Shown here piece after piece: positions 10,102 to 20,369 of a DNA stretch of 64,000 nucleotides (position 1 is its first letter; every line of letters begins with the position of its first letter). The notes below the pieces were generated by a model. That model did not search any database and was not told the origin of the DNA. It was given only the letters and a program-made list of their open reading frames with translations. The stretch spans positions 372,001-436,000 of the forward strand of contig NZ_CP054393.1 of NCBI RefSeq assembly GCF_018024475.1, written 5' to 3'. Both the position numbers and the translations under genes were made by a program. The stretch comes from Candidatus Phytoplasma luffae (GTDB taxonomy: Bacteria; Bacillota_I; Bacilli_A; Acholeplasmatales; Acholeplasmataceae).

Positions 10102-10875
10102 TTATTCATTAATAATAATTTTTTTAATATTTTTTTCAGTCCCTAAGTTTAATAAAACTCCGTTCAATTGTCTTTTTCCTTCGGCTACTTTATGTTTTTT
10201 TCTTTTTGTATTTAAAAAATTATTAATTATAATTTCTTTATCTTGGCCGATTACCCCTTCATAAGGGCCAGTCATACCTGCATCAGAAATGTAAAGTGTT
10301 TTTTTGGGTAAAATTCTATCATCGTTAGTTTGAACATGAGTATGGGTGCCAACAATAGCGTCAATTTTTCCGTCAAAGTAATTAGCTAAAGCTATTTTTT
10401 CACTAGTTGCTTGAGCGTGAAAATCTAAAAAAGAATAATCATATTTTTTATGACAAATATTTAAAGTATTTTCTATTTGTTTAAAAGGGCAAAATAAATT
10501 TTCGCTTTTTTCCATAAAAATCCTTCCTAAAGCGTTCATGATTAAAATTTTTTGATTTTTATGACGAATTATTTTATAACCACTTCCTTTTAGTTCTTTT
10601 TCTTTTAAATTTAAGGGTCTAATAATATTATCTGATTCGATAAAACTATTAATACTTTTGTTTTTAAAAGTATGGTTACCCATTGTTATTAAATCAACAC
10701 CAGATAGAATTAAATTTTGGTAATTTTCGTAATCTAATCCTTTTCCGTTATCAACATTTTCGGCATTCGCGATAATAATTTCTGTTTGATATTCATTTTT
10801 TAAAAAATTAATTTTTTCTATAAAATAATCTACTCCTGATTTGCCATAAATATCTCCTATGAAAAGAATTTTCAT
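10102..10875 (-). CDS. ymdB: YmdB-family metallophosphoesterase
   Basis: Metal-binding motifs of the 2',3'-cyclic nucleotide phosphodiesterase YmdB are all present: GDIYGKSG at the start, NAEN, GNHTFKN, DFHAQATSEK and GTHTHVQTND. It is 257 residues long, close to the usual 260. It sits directly downstream of rny, as in many Firmicutes and Mollicutes, where both act in RNA turnover. Confidence 0.93.
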   Translation of the reverse strand: MKILFIGDIYGKSGVDYFIEKINFLKNEYQTEIIIANAENVDNGKGLDYENYQNLILSGVDLITMGNHTFKNKSINSFIESDNIIRPLNLKEKELKGSGYKIIRHKNQKILIMNALGRIFMEKSENLFCPFKQIENTLNICHKKYDYSFLDFHAQATSEKIALANYFDGKIDAIVGTHTHVQTNDDRILPKKTLYISDAGMTGPYEGVIGQDKEIIINNFLNTKRKKHKVAEGKRQLNGVLLNLGTEKNIKKIIINE

Positions 10876-10936
10876 TATTTTTAAATCTCTACTTTACTAT
10901 ATTTTAAAATCCGTTTAATTTCTTTAATATAAAAAA

Positions 10937-12163
10937 TTATGAAATATTGACTTCTGCTAGTTCAATAACTCTTAATTCTCTAATTACAGTTATCTGGATA
11001 ATTCCGTTATAATTTATATTTTTTTTAATTTGTTTTTTAATTTGTTTCGCTATTAAAAAAGTATTCGAATCATCTACTTCATCTGTTTTTACAATGACTC
11101 TAATTTCTCTGCCAGAACGAATAGCAAAAGCTTTTTCCACTCCAGGAATATTATCAGCTATTTGTTCTAATTGAGTTATTCTTTCGATATACCTCTCTAT
11201 AGATTCTTTTCTTGCGCCTGGTCTGGATGAACTGATAGTATCCGCTATAGAAACCAAAACAGCTATCGCTGTTTGAGGTTCTTGATTTTCATGATGAGAA
11301 GCTATCGCGTCAATAACTTCGAAAGGTTCTTGATATTTATTAGCTAAATCAATTCCTATTTTAATGTGATCACCTTCTATTTGATGATCTAAAGCTTTAC
11401 CGATGTCATGCAAAAGACCAGCTCTTCTCGCTATAATTTCATTTTCTCCTATTTCAGCTGCTAATTTACCAGCTAAAAAAGCAACTTCCAAAGAATGTTT
11501 TAAAACGTTTTGACCATAACTAGTACGAAAATTTAATTTTCCTAATAATTTAATTAATTCTTCATCTATCATCCCTATTTTAGTTTCAAAAATAGCTTCT
11601 TCGCCTTTTACTTGGATGAATTCATCAACTTCTTGAGAATTTTTTTGAAATATTTTTTCTATATTTGCAGGATTTATTCTTCCGTCATTGATTAATTCTT
11701 CTAAAGTTTTTTGAGCTATTTCTCTTCTGATAGGGTCAAAACAACTTAGAATAACTATATTCGGGGTGTCATCAATTATTAAATCAACACCAGTTATTAT
11801 TTCAAAAGTTTTTATATTTTTTCCTTCTTTACCAATTATTTTACCTTTAATTTCGTCTTTTTCTAAAAAAATCGTACTAGTATTATGTTCGTTTACGACT
11901 TCTTTGGATAATTTTTCCATGGCAGAAATTAATAAAACTTTAGCTTTGTTTGTTAATTTAAATTTATATTCTTTTTCTTTTTCTTTTTCGTATTCTATTA
12001 ATTCTTGATAAGAATTTGTTTTGATTTCTTTAAAAATAATATTTTTCGCTTCTTCTTTAGTTAAAGTAGCGATTTTTTCTAATTTATTTTTTTGTTTCAA
12101 TATTGTTTGTTCTAATTCAGTTTGAAGTGTTTCTAGATATTTTTGATTTTTATTTATTTTAAT
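10937..12163 (-). CDS. rny: RNase Y, C-terminal part (exon 2 after group II intron)
   Basis: It carries the KH domain (GKIIGKEGKNIKTFE) and HD phosphohydrolase domain (HDIGKALDH, later ASHHEN) of RNase Y. The coding frame continues upstream of the first ATG, through the coiled-coil residues NQKYLETLQTELEQ, to the end of the intron. Joined to exon 1 it gives about 525 residues, the usual RNase Y length. The exact junction is uncertain by a few bases. Confidence 0.9.
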   Translation of the reverse strand: MKINKNQKYLETLQTELEQTILKQKNKLEKIATLTKEEAKNIIFKEIKTNSYQELIEYEKEKEKEYKFKLTNKAKVLLISAMEKLSKEVVNEHNTSTIFLEKDEIKGKIIGKEGKNIKTFEIITGVDLIIDDTPNIVILSCFDPIRREIAQKTLEELINDGRINPANIEKIFQKNSQEVDEFIQVKGEEAIFETKIGMIDEELIKLLGKLNFRTSYGQNVLKHSLEVAFLAGKLAAEIGENEIIARRAGLLHDIGKALDHQIEGDHIKIGIDLANKYQEPFEVIDAIASHHENQEPQTAIAVLVSIADTISSSRPGARKESIERYIERITQLEQIADNIPGVEKAFAIRSGREIRVIVKTDEVDDSNTFLIAKQIKKQIKKNINYNGIIQITVIRELRVIELAEVNIS

Positions 12164-13010
12164 TAGGATAGAAAAGCCGAGTTTTGGAAAAGAATTTTTA
12201 TATTCTTATCTTTATTTCGAACTAGCCTCCCACAGAACCCAGCAAGCAAGTTTCCAAGCACTAGGCTCTTTTTAATTGTTTTTTTGAAAAATTTTTAATA
12301 TTATCTATTTATTTTTTTGTATTCGAAAAAACAATTAATAAATCTCTTTCGCCTTGTAATGGTTATTACCCATTTCCTTGGTAGATTCCTTATTTATTAT
12401 ATTCCAATAATAGTTTCAATTTTCTACGACTACTATAAGATTTTCTTTTCCCTTGGGTTAATCAAATTTGTTGATTTCATTTGATTTTTTAACTTTTTTT
12501 CTTAGTAACCTTTAGGGAGATCGAAGTTACTCTATTTATCTACGTGTTATTTTAGGTTCGATTTACATTTCTTATTTCTTAAATAAAAAAATATTATGTT
12601 TTGTCAATTCTTTTCAGAAAAGAAAAAAGAAAGATGATTTTTTTATAAAAAAACATCAATGTCTTCTGATTATTCTATTTTAAGAATTTTTTAAGATAAT
12701 TTATTTCAACGGAAAATATATTGAAATATTAATCAGAACTTTTCGGAATATCAAACAACTTACCGAAAATAGGTTGAAAATTACGACATTTTAATCGATT
12801 AGGGAAATTTCATCCTTTTCCTTGATAACTGACCTCGCGTAAGCTTATTAGTTAGTTGTTTCACTTCACTACGCTTTCATGCTTTTGCTGTTGTTAAACC
12901 CTTTTTCAAGGTGATTAACCAAGCCACCATTTCTGGTTTTATGTGGTCTTCGGGAATTATCTTATCCCAAGCGATTCGTTAATTCGCCGATAAATAGGTA
13001 TCTTTCGCGC
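12164..13010 (-). mobile_element. ORF-less group II intron in rny (left arm)
   Basis: Mirror of 25577-26423. On the minus strand it begins with a GCGCG start, has typical domain I text (CCCGAAGACCACATAAAACC), a short domain IV hairpin without any reading frame, and a 34-nt domain V with the AGC triad at 12235-12268. Confidence 0.85.
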
Positions 13011-13362
13011 CCTTTTCCTTTTCATATATCATTTCTTCTTTTACATTTAAATATTCTATTCTTTTGTTGAATAAATTTTCTCTATGAATCATTTTTTCTT
13101 CTAGATTAATAATTATTTTTCTTCTTTGATTTAAATCATTTTCCGTTTCTCTTTTTAAAGAAGATATTTTTTTTTTAGCGTCTTCGATAATTTGTGCAGA
13201 AATTAATTGAGATTTTAATATTTTTTCTGCCATTTTTTCTTCTATTTTTTGGATTTTATTTTTAATTTTCTTTTTTTGAATCATAAAATAAATCGATATC
13301 CCTAAAAAAAGAAAAATAGAACATAAATAAGATAAACCTAGGAGTATATTATTAAATATCAT
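13011..13362 (-). CDS. rny: RNase Y, N-terminal part (exon 1)
   Basis: It encodes the membrane anchor (residues 5-27) and the start of the long coiled coil, including AEKILKSQLISAQIIEDAKKKI, the hallmark N-terminus of RNase Y. The reading frame passes 32 bases into the intron before stopping. The start has a GGGAG site six bases upstream. Confidence 0.9.
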
Positions 13363-13617
13363 TATTTCTCCCTTATATTTATGTTGTTTTATATTTAAAA
13401 TTAATTTATATTAAATTTAAATTAAATTTTAAATTAATCAATTTAATTATTTTTTAAAAAATTATTATTATATATTGTTGAATTATATATAATAATAATT
13501 CATATTATTTTACATTATTATTATGAAAAATTCTATTTTTATTATTTTTGAAATAGGTTTAAAACAAAAAATATTTCTTTGAAAAAGCTTTTCTTTGAAA
13601 AAGCTACTATTAGTTTT

Positions 13618-13664
13618 AAAAATAAATAAACCAAATCTTATTTAATTTAAGATTTGGTTTATTT
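13618..13664. terminator. Strong 17-bp-stem hairpin
   Basis: A perfect stem around AACCAAATCTTA/TAAGATTTGGTT in the long gap between rny and the decayed hsd region. A/T-runs on both sides allow bidirectional termination. Confidence 0.7.
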
Positions 13665-13815
13665 AAAATTTTTAATCAACTAAATCTTCATCTTAAATTA
13701 AATTTAAAAAAAATATTTTAAAAAAAAAAAAAAATGATTTTTAGTAAAAAAATTAATTAAATATTTAGGTGGGTATAGTTTTAAATAAAATTTTAAAAAA
13801 ATTAATAAAAAGAAC

Positions 13816-13851
13816 AAAAAAAATAACTCAATCGTTACATACTGAGTTATT
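13816..13851 (-). terminator. Terminator after the decayed hsd-linked gene
   Basis: Stem AATAACTCA/TGAGTTATT followed by a T-run on the minus strand. The remaining gap towards rny contains only AT-rich sequence. Confidence 0.75.
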
Positions 13852-13925
13852 ACAGGCTTATATTAAAAAAAATAAATAATAAAAAAAGTATATATAGTAC
13901 AAAAAAAGCATTTTATCGGATTGAT

Positions 13926-14252
13926 TTAATATATAATTCCTCTTGCATCAATTAATAAATTATTTGATTTTCCAATTTCTGCTTCTAATTCTTTAATCCT
14001 ATTCAAAGCCGTGTCTCTTTCATTTGTTAATGTATTAAAAGGTTCATAAAAATAAATATTTTTTGCTTCTTCAACAACCGAATTGGGATTTTTTCCAAAT
14101 TCAGCTATCTCTTGTTTAATTTCGTTTGTATATTTATGTTTAGAAATAACACCTCCAACATAAATATAAATCTAGATAAGAAGACCAGTGAAGACAATAA
14201 CACTAGGGAACCAATTAACATTATATTTTTTATTTCTAAAACTAAATTTCAT
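13926..14252 (-). pseudogene. Small membrane protein gene with internal stop
   Basis: Mirror of 24335-24661. It encodes a transmembrane segment broken by an in-frame TAG, then a charged tail ending DARGIIY. No family recognised. Confidence 0.5.
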
Positions 14253-14258
14253 TAAACA

Positions 14259-14821
14259 TTAATTACCTTTTTTATATTTAAACAACAAATTACTAAAATA
14301 TTTTTGTTGTTGTTCGCAGTTATATAATATTTTTTTTTGTAATTCGATTCTTTTTTTTAAAATATGTAAAAAAGAACTTATTTTTATTTGTTCTTCAAAG
14401 GAAGGGAATGAAATAAGAAAATTATTTAACATTTATTGCTTCAGATGTTCAACACCAGCACCTCGACCCAGTTTTTTAATTTTATTTTCATGTTGTTTTA
14501 AAAAAGTAAATAAATAAAAATAATTTATTTTTTCTTGTTTCGGTTTTGTTAATTTAAAAGCAGAGTTAGTAAAATAAAAAGGCCGTTCATAATAACAAAT
14601 TGAACCACAAGAGCCGGAGCGACTGATGGTGATAGTATCTTCTGGAGTGTTCATTTGATTATAATAATTACAATATTTAAAACCGCCGCCAACTACTGGA
14701 TAGTTCCCATTAGCAATAAATTGTTTACGTGTCAATCGCTGTCCTCTTTCGACATTTATTAAGCCTTTTACTTCGCTGTTTGCCACTCATCCTTAAAAGG
14801 TTTGAATCTTATTTTTATCAT
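14259..14821 (-). pseudogene. hsdS: Decayed type I restriction specificity subunit
   Basis: Fragments match one target-recognition half of HsdS: ERGQRLTRKQF, YPVVGGG, SRSGSCGSI and SFPSFEEQIKI. One frameshift follows codon 17, and an in-frame TAA sits after GVEHLKQ. Only half a normal HsdS remains. The start overlaps hsdM by four bases. Confidence 0.8.
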
Positions 14822-15847
14822 TCTAATTCCTCCACCATTAACTCTATTATTTTTTTATATTCATTCATTTTTTCATTGAAAAAATGTTCTTCTTTTTTTA
14901 ATTGAGAGTAATCGATAACTTCTTCTTCTTCAGATGAATTAATATATTGTTTAAAAAAAGTCATCAAATCATAATCATGTTTAATAATTTCTTCTTGAGA
15001 AGCGATATAAGTTTTATTGATAACGTTTTCTCTTTTAAAATACCAATTTAAAATATCATTGATATTATTTTCATTTAAAATATTTTTATTTTTTTTAGAT
15101 TGAATTATTGATCCACATTCTTGGCTCGCTTCAATGAATAAAATATTTTGATCAGTTCTTTGTTTTTTAAAAACAATAATACAAATGTCAAGATCCATGT
15201 TAAAAAATATATTTGTGGGGAGATTAATAATTGTATCAATGTAATTATTTTTAATTATTTGTTGCCGGATGGTTTTTTCGATTCCATCACGGAACAAAAC
15301 GCCATGCGGCAACGCTACTACACAAATGCCGTCTTTTTTTAAATAATATAACATATGTTGGATGAAAGCTAAATCGGCTCGACTTTTAAGTGTTAAACCA
15401 TCATAACCTTTAAAGCGTGGATCGTTTTCCGCAACTTTGTCTTCTTTATTATTTAAATGCCATTTTTGACTATACGGTGGGTTCGCAACTATAATATCAA
15501 ACCCTCCTTCGCTTTTTATAAATTCTAAATGTTGTTTATCTGGATGTGTTAAAACGTTACCACAAGATAAATTAATATTATTATAATCAACATTCATGTA
15601 ATAACATATTCATGCGTGCGAGATTGTAAGTAGTGCTATTTAACTCTTGTCCATAAATGTTAATGTTTTTCTTAAAGGTGGGGTTTTGCATTTTTAATTC
15701 TTTCACAATTTTTAATAATAAAGAGCCACTCCCACATGTAGGATCGTAAATACTTAATTTTTGTTGTTTCTTTTCTATTGTTACAATTTTAGCTATTAAA
15801 GAAGCGATAGAGGAAGGTGTAAAAAACTCTCCAGAGATTTTACCAGC
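14818..15847 (-). pseudogene. hsdM: Decayed type I restriction methyltransferase subunit
   Basis: It keeps the SAM-binding motif I region (YDPTCGSGSLLL) and the catalytic NPPY motif (VANPPYSQ), preceded by SGEFFTPSS. The N-terminal third is missing, and a frameshift after MLLHEC separates the two motifs. It cannot make a working methyltransferase. Confidence 0.85.
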
Positions 15848-15848
15848 A

Positions 15849-16178
15849 GTGGTTGCGAAAGTAGCGAATAAAAAAGCAGAAACAGCGGGTAAAATATCAG
15901 CAAAGGTTTCACAAGACGCATATCAATTTGTAAGTGATGTTGTTTTTAAAATAATAGTTAACTGTGTTAATTTAATATCTATTTTTTTAGATAAATTTTT
16001 TAAAGTTTTACAATTAATAATTGTTATAAAACTATATATATTTAAATTGTTTTATCAAATTATAAAACCTTTATTAAAATATCTTCATTTTATGGTTTTA
16101 TGTTTTTTAACAGTTGTTTTAACACCAATATTAGAAAAGAATAAAAAAATGGTTTTAATAACGGAAGGGAAAAAATAA
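15849..16178 (+). CDS. Hypothetical membrane protein, 109 aa
   Basis: A GTG start within sequence antisense to the hsdM remnant. An Ala/Lys-rich head is followed by a long hydrophobic stretch (about 30-95) with two or three possible membrane helices. There is no convincing ribosome-binding site. The frame is open further upstream, antisense to hsdM, so the true 5' end is unclear and the ORF may be a chance product of a rearrangement. Confidence 0.3.
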   Translation: MVAKVANKKAETAGKISAKVSQDAYQFVSDVVFKIIVNCVNLISIFLDKFFKVLQLIIVIKLYIFKLFYQIIKPLLKYLHFMVLCFLTVVLTPILEKNKKMVLITEGKK

Positions 16179-16184
16179 TAATAA

Positions 16185-16699
16185 ATGTCAATTGTGTTTT
16201 TTAAAAATAGATATCATTCAATACGGTTTATTATTATTTCTCTTTTGTTATTTTGTTGAATATTGTTGTTTTGTTAAATAATTTAAATATAAAGTTTAAA
16301 TCTAAAAAAATATTAGATAAATTAGTAGGAACAAAACAAGAGGAACAAGATAACAACAGAAGACCTTCTATTATAAAACCTCCTGATATGGGTCCTAATT
16401 TGGAGCCTATTATGTCAGCTGAGTTGATAGCAATAGAATAAGAAAGAAAACGGTTAGAAGCGGAAGCGATAGCATCAGAAGAAGAACAAATAAAAGAAGG
16501 TAAAAATTTTAAAGAAGAACGACAAACACAGGAAAGACGGTTAGCAGCACTAGAAGGAGAGAAAAGAGAACGAGAAGCAAGTAAAAAACGGGTAGTAGAA
16601 GAGAGCGAAAGAGCTAGAATGCACAATTTTAGGAGAACACAACAGCAACAACAACAAGACTCAAGCAGACTCTCGATGGGACTCTCATACCGGGTTTAG
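16185..16699 (+). pseudogene. Decayed secreted or anchored E/R-rich coiled-coil protein
   Basis: An N-terminal hydrophobic leader (MSIVFFKNRYHSIRFIII) is broken by a frameshift near 16250. A middle part ending in MSAELIAIE is cut by an in-frame TAA, and a highly charged tail (about 85 residues of E/R/K/A heptads, then poly-Gln) follows. The leader and its upstream bases resemble those of the next small gene. Confidence 0.5.
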
Positions 16700-16766
16700 G
16701 ATTCATTTAAAAATAAAATAAAATATTTAAACAAAATAAATATAAAGGAAGAATAATAATAAAAGA

Positions 16767-17002
16767 ATGTTAAAAATTAATTTTCATTATCTAAAATGGC
16801 TACCATTTTATATTTTAATTATTCTTTCTTTTGTTATTTGTTTGAAGAAGATGAAAAAAAATATGAAAAAGATGAAAAAAAATATGAAGAAGAAGAAAAA
16901 CAATATATAAATAAAATAGTAAAGCAAAAAAAGAGTTTTTTGGTAAAATATGTACATAATTGGCACGAGATTGAACCGAGATTAATTTTAAATGAAACAT
17001 AA
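16767..17002 (+). pseudogene. Small membrane-leader gene with frame switch
   Basis: An ATG after AAGGAAG gives a hydrophobic leader (MLKINFHYLKWLPFYILII...). The natural charged continuation (FEEDEKKYEKDEKKYEEEEK) is in another frame, where it runs to 17002. The switch lies in a GA-rich repeat. Probably a decayed paralogue of the preceding gene. Confidence 0.35.
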
Positions 17003-17097
17003 TTTTTTTAATATTTTTTAATATTTTTTAAATAAAAAAAATAAAAAACCAACAAGTCCAGCCCTTTTTTAAGAGGGCGTTTTTAATATATTTCATA

Positions 17098-17205
17098 TTT
17101 TTAATTAAATATTTTATTATATTTTTTAATATTTAATTAAAAATAATTAATGTTTTTTATACATTAGAATTTAAATAATTATTTTTTTCAAAATAATTAT
17201 TTAAA
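17098..17205. repeat. Two strong AT-rich inverted repeats beside the dead IS3 element
   Basis: One stem is TTTTTAATTAAATATT and its complement (17098-17143); the other is TTTAAATAATTATTTT and its complement (17170-17205). A GC-richer hairpin (GCCC...GGGC) lies just before them near 17070. Confidence 0.6.
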
Positions 17206-18217
17206 AAAGCGTAGCGTTCGGTATTAAATATTTATTGTATTTTATTTCTCTGTGATTATTGTAATAATTAATATAGCGCTTTATAATGAGTTTCGTTTCT
17301 TTTTCTGTCAGCTCTTTTATTTTTTCAAATCTAAAAGTTTCTAATTTTAAATTAGATCAAAAAGACTCGATAGGAGAGTTCTGCTATGGAGAGGACTTTC
17401 TTAGAATAAGAAACTAACAAACCCATTTTTAAAAGTGTTTTTTTATATTTAAAAGAGGTGTTGATACTTCCTCGGTCGGCATGTAAAATACTATTTAAAA
17501 TTAAATGAGAGGGCAGTTGTTTTAAAGTGTTGCGAATGAGATTAATATTTTGAACTTTGCTTGTTTTATAAGCAATAATTTTTTTATTATATAAATCTAT
17601 AATGGCTGATAAATATAATATATTTTTTTTACCATATTTAATATAACTAACGTCAGTGCACATTTTTTTAATGGCTTGTTGGTTTTAAAATTGTCTTTAA
17701 TTAAATTAGGGAATAAAAGTTTTTTTATTTCCTTTTTATGTTTTTTTGTTATTTTAGGTTTTTTTACTCTTTGAGAAACTAATTTTATTTCTTTTAAATA
17801 TTTGTTTATGGTCTTTGGGTCTTTTTTAATTTGATATTCTTTTTTTAATAAATGAGTTATTCTTTTCGAACCGATGATTTGAATATTTTTTTCTTTTTTA
17901 GGTTTGAGACATTGATAATAATTTTTTTTAATTATGGTTTTTATTTTTTATATTAAGGTCGCTTTGTCTTTTTCTTTTTTTATTTGTCTTTGTATCCTTT
18001 TAAAATAATTGTAATAAGTGCTTGATGATAATTTTAATTGTTTGAGTAAATATTTTATATTGTGTTTGTTTTTTAATTGGTTGATGATTTCTATTAAATC
18101 TTTTTTATTGTCTTTGTTAAAAGCTGTTTTAAGTATAAAATAATCATCATTAGAAAGAGGAAGGGGGGTTTTCTTTTTATCCTTCCGGGCTTTCTTTTTA
18201 ATTCTTCTATTGTTTTA
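17201..18217 (-). pseudogene. tra5: Dead IS3-family (IS150-type) transposase
   Basis: Mirror of 20370-21386. DDE-fold parts are recognisable (CTDVSYIKYGKK, LHADRGSI, SPIESF), but they are spread over several frames and interrupted by stops. It cannot produce an active enzyme. Confidence 0.8.
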
Positions 18218-18318
18218 TAGTGTTAAATAATAAAAAATTAATTTCATATATTCTTATTTTCATTATTTTATTAATATTATTTTTATTTTATATTAGTTAG
18301 TTTTTTTTAAGTTTTACC

Positions 18319-18519
18319 TTAATTCCATATATATACATTTTGATCAAACAATTGTTTATCAAATAATTGTTTTTCGCAATCAGTTATTATTGTTTTAGAA
18401 TTTCTCAAATCCCTAAAATAAAAATAAATTTCAAACCCTCCTGTTATTTTTTTTAATGTACCTATATATTCAACAGAATCATCACTTCCAATTGTCGCCA
18501 AATAATACTGTTCACTCAT
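18319..18519 (-). CDS. Hypothetical protein, 66 aa
   Basis: A small soluble protein without motif: MSEQYYLATIGSDDSVEYIG, then beta-like sequence. The bases just upstream (AGAAAAGC) give only a weak ribosome-binding site. It lies 63 bases after the 75-residue membrane gene on the same strand. Confidence 0.45.
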   Translation of the reverse strand: MSEQYYLATIGSDDSVEYIGTLKKITGGFEIYFYFRDLRNSKTIITDCEKQLFDKQLFDQNVYIWN

Positions 18520-18582
18520 TTTTAGCTTTTCTAATCTCCAATTATTTATTCTCTTATTGTCAATATCAATTAATAAAATAAA

Positions 18583-18810
18583 TTATCTTCCATTTACTAC
18601 TTTTCTTTTTGATTTAAAAAATTTTTTTTCTTCAACTTCTTCTTTTTTTTCTGAAAATTGAAAAATTTTTCTTAATTTAATATATCCTGATGCTATTAAA
18701 AAAACACATATTAAAACTACAACACCTATACTAGGTAAAATCCATTTGAACCAAATATTCTGTTCATATTTATTCTTTTTATGATAATTTTTATAATAAT
18801 TATTATACAT
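18583..18810 (-). CDS. Small single-pass membrane protein, 75 aa
   Basis: A Tyr/Asn/Lys-rich head, one transmembrane helix (about residues 23-44) and a basic/acidic tail. Function unknown. It is the gene closest to the palindrome centre on this side. Confidence 0.5.
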   Translation of the reverse strand: MYNNYYKNYHKKNKYEQNIWFKWILPSIGVVVLICVFLIASGYIKLRKIFQFSEKKEEVEEKKFFKSKRKVVNGR

Positions 18811-19140
18811 TATATAGAATATATTCCTTTTCTTTTATTGTTAAAAACTCAATATAACTCAATATGTTTTTTAAATTCATCTTAACTTTAACAAAAAAAA
18901 AAAAAAATGCAATCAATTTATATTGATAATAAAAGAATTTTTTATTTTTTGACAATGACTTTAAATATAATAATATTTATTTATTTTTACTAAATGTAAA
19001 TATTATTTAAAATGTTTTTTATTGAGTTTTAAGAGTTATTTTTTTAATTATTTAGATGGTTTAGTATTAGTGTATCTGTTTTTGTTTCTTAAAAGTTAAT
19101 ATTTTGATATTTTTATTAGTTTTGGAGTTTTTGTTTTGTT

Positions 19141-19445
19141 AAAATATTCATTTTATTAATATATTTATTGTTATTATTTCTGAAATTAAAAGAAAATATT
19201 TGAAAAAATATTTAGTTTACATAATATACATTATAGGAAGTAATTATTTTATTAAAAAAAACCAAAAAATACCCATTATAAAGGATTTTTTTGTTAAAAT
19301 AAATATATTAATAAATTATATTGAATACATTTTTTAATTTCATTTTTAAATTAAATTTAAAAATGAATAACAAATATAAAGATGAAGATAGATAATTTTA
19401 TATATAAAAGGAGTTGTAACTTTTTGCAACAAATTGCTAATTTGA
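19141..19445. other. Unique spacer at the palindrome centre
   Basis: These 305 bases have no partner in either arm. They are AT-rich and contain no long ORF. A small ORF begins near the right edge and runs into the right arm (19382-19519). A short hairpin (GTTG...CAAC) lies at about 19415-19430. Confidence 0.85.
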
Positions 19446-19519
19446 AACAAAACAAAAACTCCAAAACTAATAAAAATATCAAAATATTAACTTTTAAGAA
19501 ACAAAAACAGATACACTAA
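19382..19519 (+). CDS. Small ORF crossing the spacer/right-arm junction, 45 aa
   Basis: Starts MKIDNFIYKRSCNFLQQI and is basic and Asn/Lys-rich. Its first 21 codons lie in the unique spacer and the rest in the right arm, so the left arm lacks a start for it. This may be the 5' remnant of a longer gene. Coding status is doubtful. Confidence 0.25.
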   Translation: MKIDNFIYKRSCNFLQQIANLKQNKNSKTNKNIKILTFKKQKQIH

Positions 19520-19776
19520 TACTAAACCATCTAAATAATTAAAAAAATAACTCTTAAAACTCAATAAAAAACATTTTAAATAATATTTACATTTAGTAAA
19601 AATAAATAAATATTATTATATTTAAAGTCATTGTCAAAAAATAAAAAATTCTTTTATTATCAATATAAATTGATTGCATTTTTTTTTTTTTTTTGTTAAA
19701 GTTAAGATGAATTTAAAAAACATATTGAGTTATATTGAGTTTTTAACAATAAAAGAAAAGGAATATATTCTATATA

Positions 19777-20004
19777 ATGTATAATAATTATTATAAAAAT
19801 TATCATAAAAAGAATAAATATGAACAGAATATTTGGTTCAAATGGATTTTACCTAGTATAGGTGTTGTAGTTTTAATATGTGTTTTTTTAATAGCATCAG
19901 GATATATTAAATTAAGAAAAATTTTTCAATTTTCAGAAAAAAAAGAAGAAGTTGAAGAAAAAAAATTTTTTAAATCAAAAAGAAAAGTAGTAAATGGAAG
20001 ATAA
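19777..20004 (+). CDS. Small single-pass membrane protein, 75 aa
   Basis: Residues 1-22 are rich in Tyr, Asn and Lys, 23-44 form a membrane helix, and the tail is charged (KKEEVEEKKFFKSKRK). AAAGGA lies 16 bases upstream, rather far for a ribosome-binding site, and a TATAAT box overlaps the start. No family recognised; the other arm holds an identical copy. Confidence 0.5.
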   Translation: MYNNYYKNYHKKNKYEQNIWFKWILPSIGVVVLICVFLIASGYIKLRKIFQFSEKKEEVEEKKFFKSKRKVVNGR

Positions 20005-20067
20005 TTTATTTTATTAATTGATATTGACAATAAGAGAATAAATAATTGGAGATTAGAAAAGCTAAAA

Positions 20068-20268
20068 ATGAGTGAACAGTATTATTTGGCGACAATTGGA
20101 AGTGATGATTCTGTTGAATATATAGGTACATTAAAAAAAATAACAGGAGGGTTTGAAATTTATTTTTATTTTAGGGATTTGAGAAATTCTAAAACAATAA
20201 TAACTGATTGCGAAAAACAATTATTTGATAAACAATTGTTTGATCAAAATGTATATATATGGAATTAA
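20068..20268 (+). CDS. Hypothetical protein, 66 aa
   Basis: A soluble small protein with alternating hydrophobic residues (VEYIGTLKKITGGFEIYFYF), ending in VYIWN. It follows the 75-residue membrane gene by 63 bases. No signal peptide and no known motif. It precedes a dead IS3 transposase. Confidence 0.45.
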   Translation: MSEQYYLATIGSDDSVEYIGTLKKITGGFEIYFYFRDLRNSKTIITDCEKQLFDKQLFDQNVYIWN

Positions 20269-20369
20269 GGTAAAACTTAAAAAAAACTAACTAATATAAA
20301 ATAAAAATAATATTAATAAAATAATGAAAATAAGAATATATGAAATTAATTTTTTATTATTTAACACTA

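Larger units (their letters stand above)
1..19140. repeat. Left arm of giant inverted duplication
   Basis: Every gene here has a mirror-image partner in the right arm, and paired start and end coordinates sum to 38587. Nearer the centre the sum is 38586, because one poly-A run is 15 long here (18893-18907) and 16 long in the other arm (19679-19694). The inner edge is exact: pairing stops after 19140. The arm continues beyond the start of the window. Confidence 0.97.

Noticed and set aside
17201-18217. Use of the Mycoplasma code (UGA = Trp)
   Set aside because: A TGA falls where the dead transposase would have an aromatic residue, but real genes end in TGA (tmk, the 1003-residue gene) and use TGG for Trp throughout, so the standard bacterial code applies.
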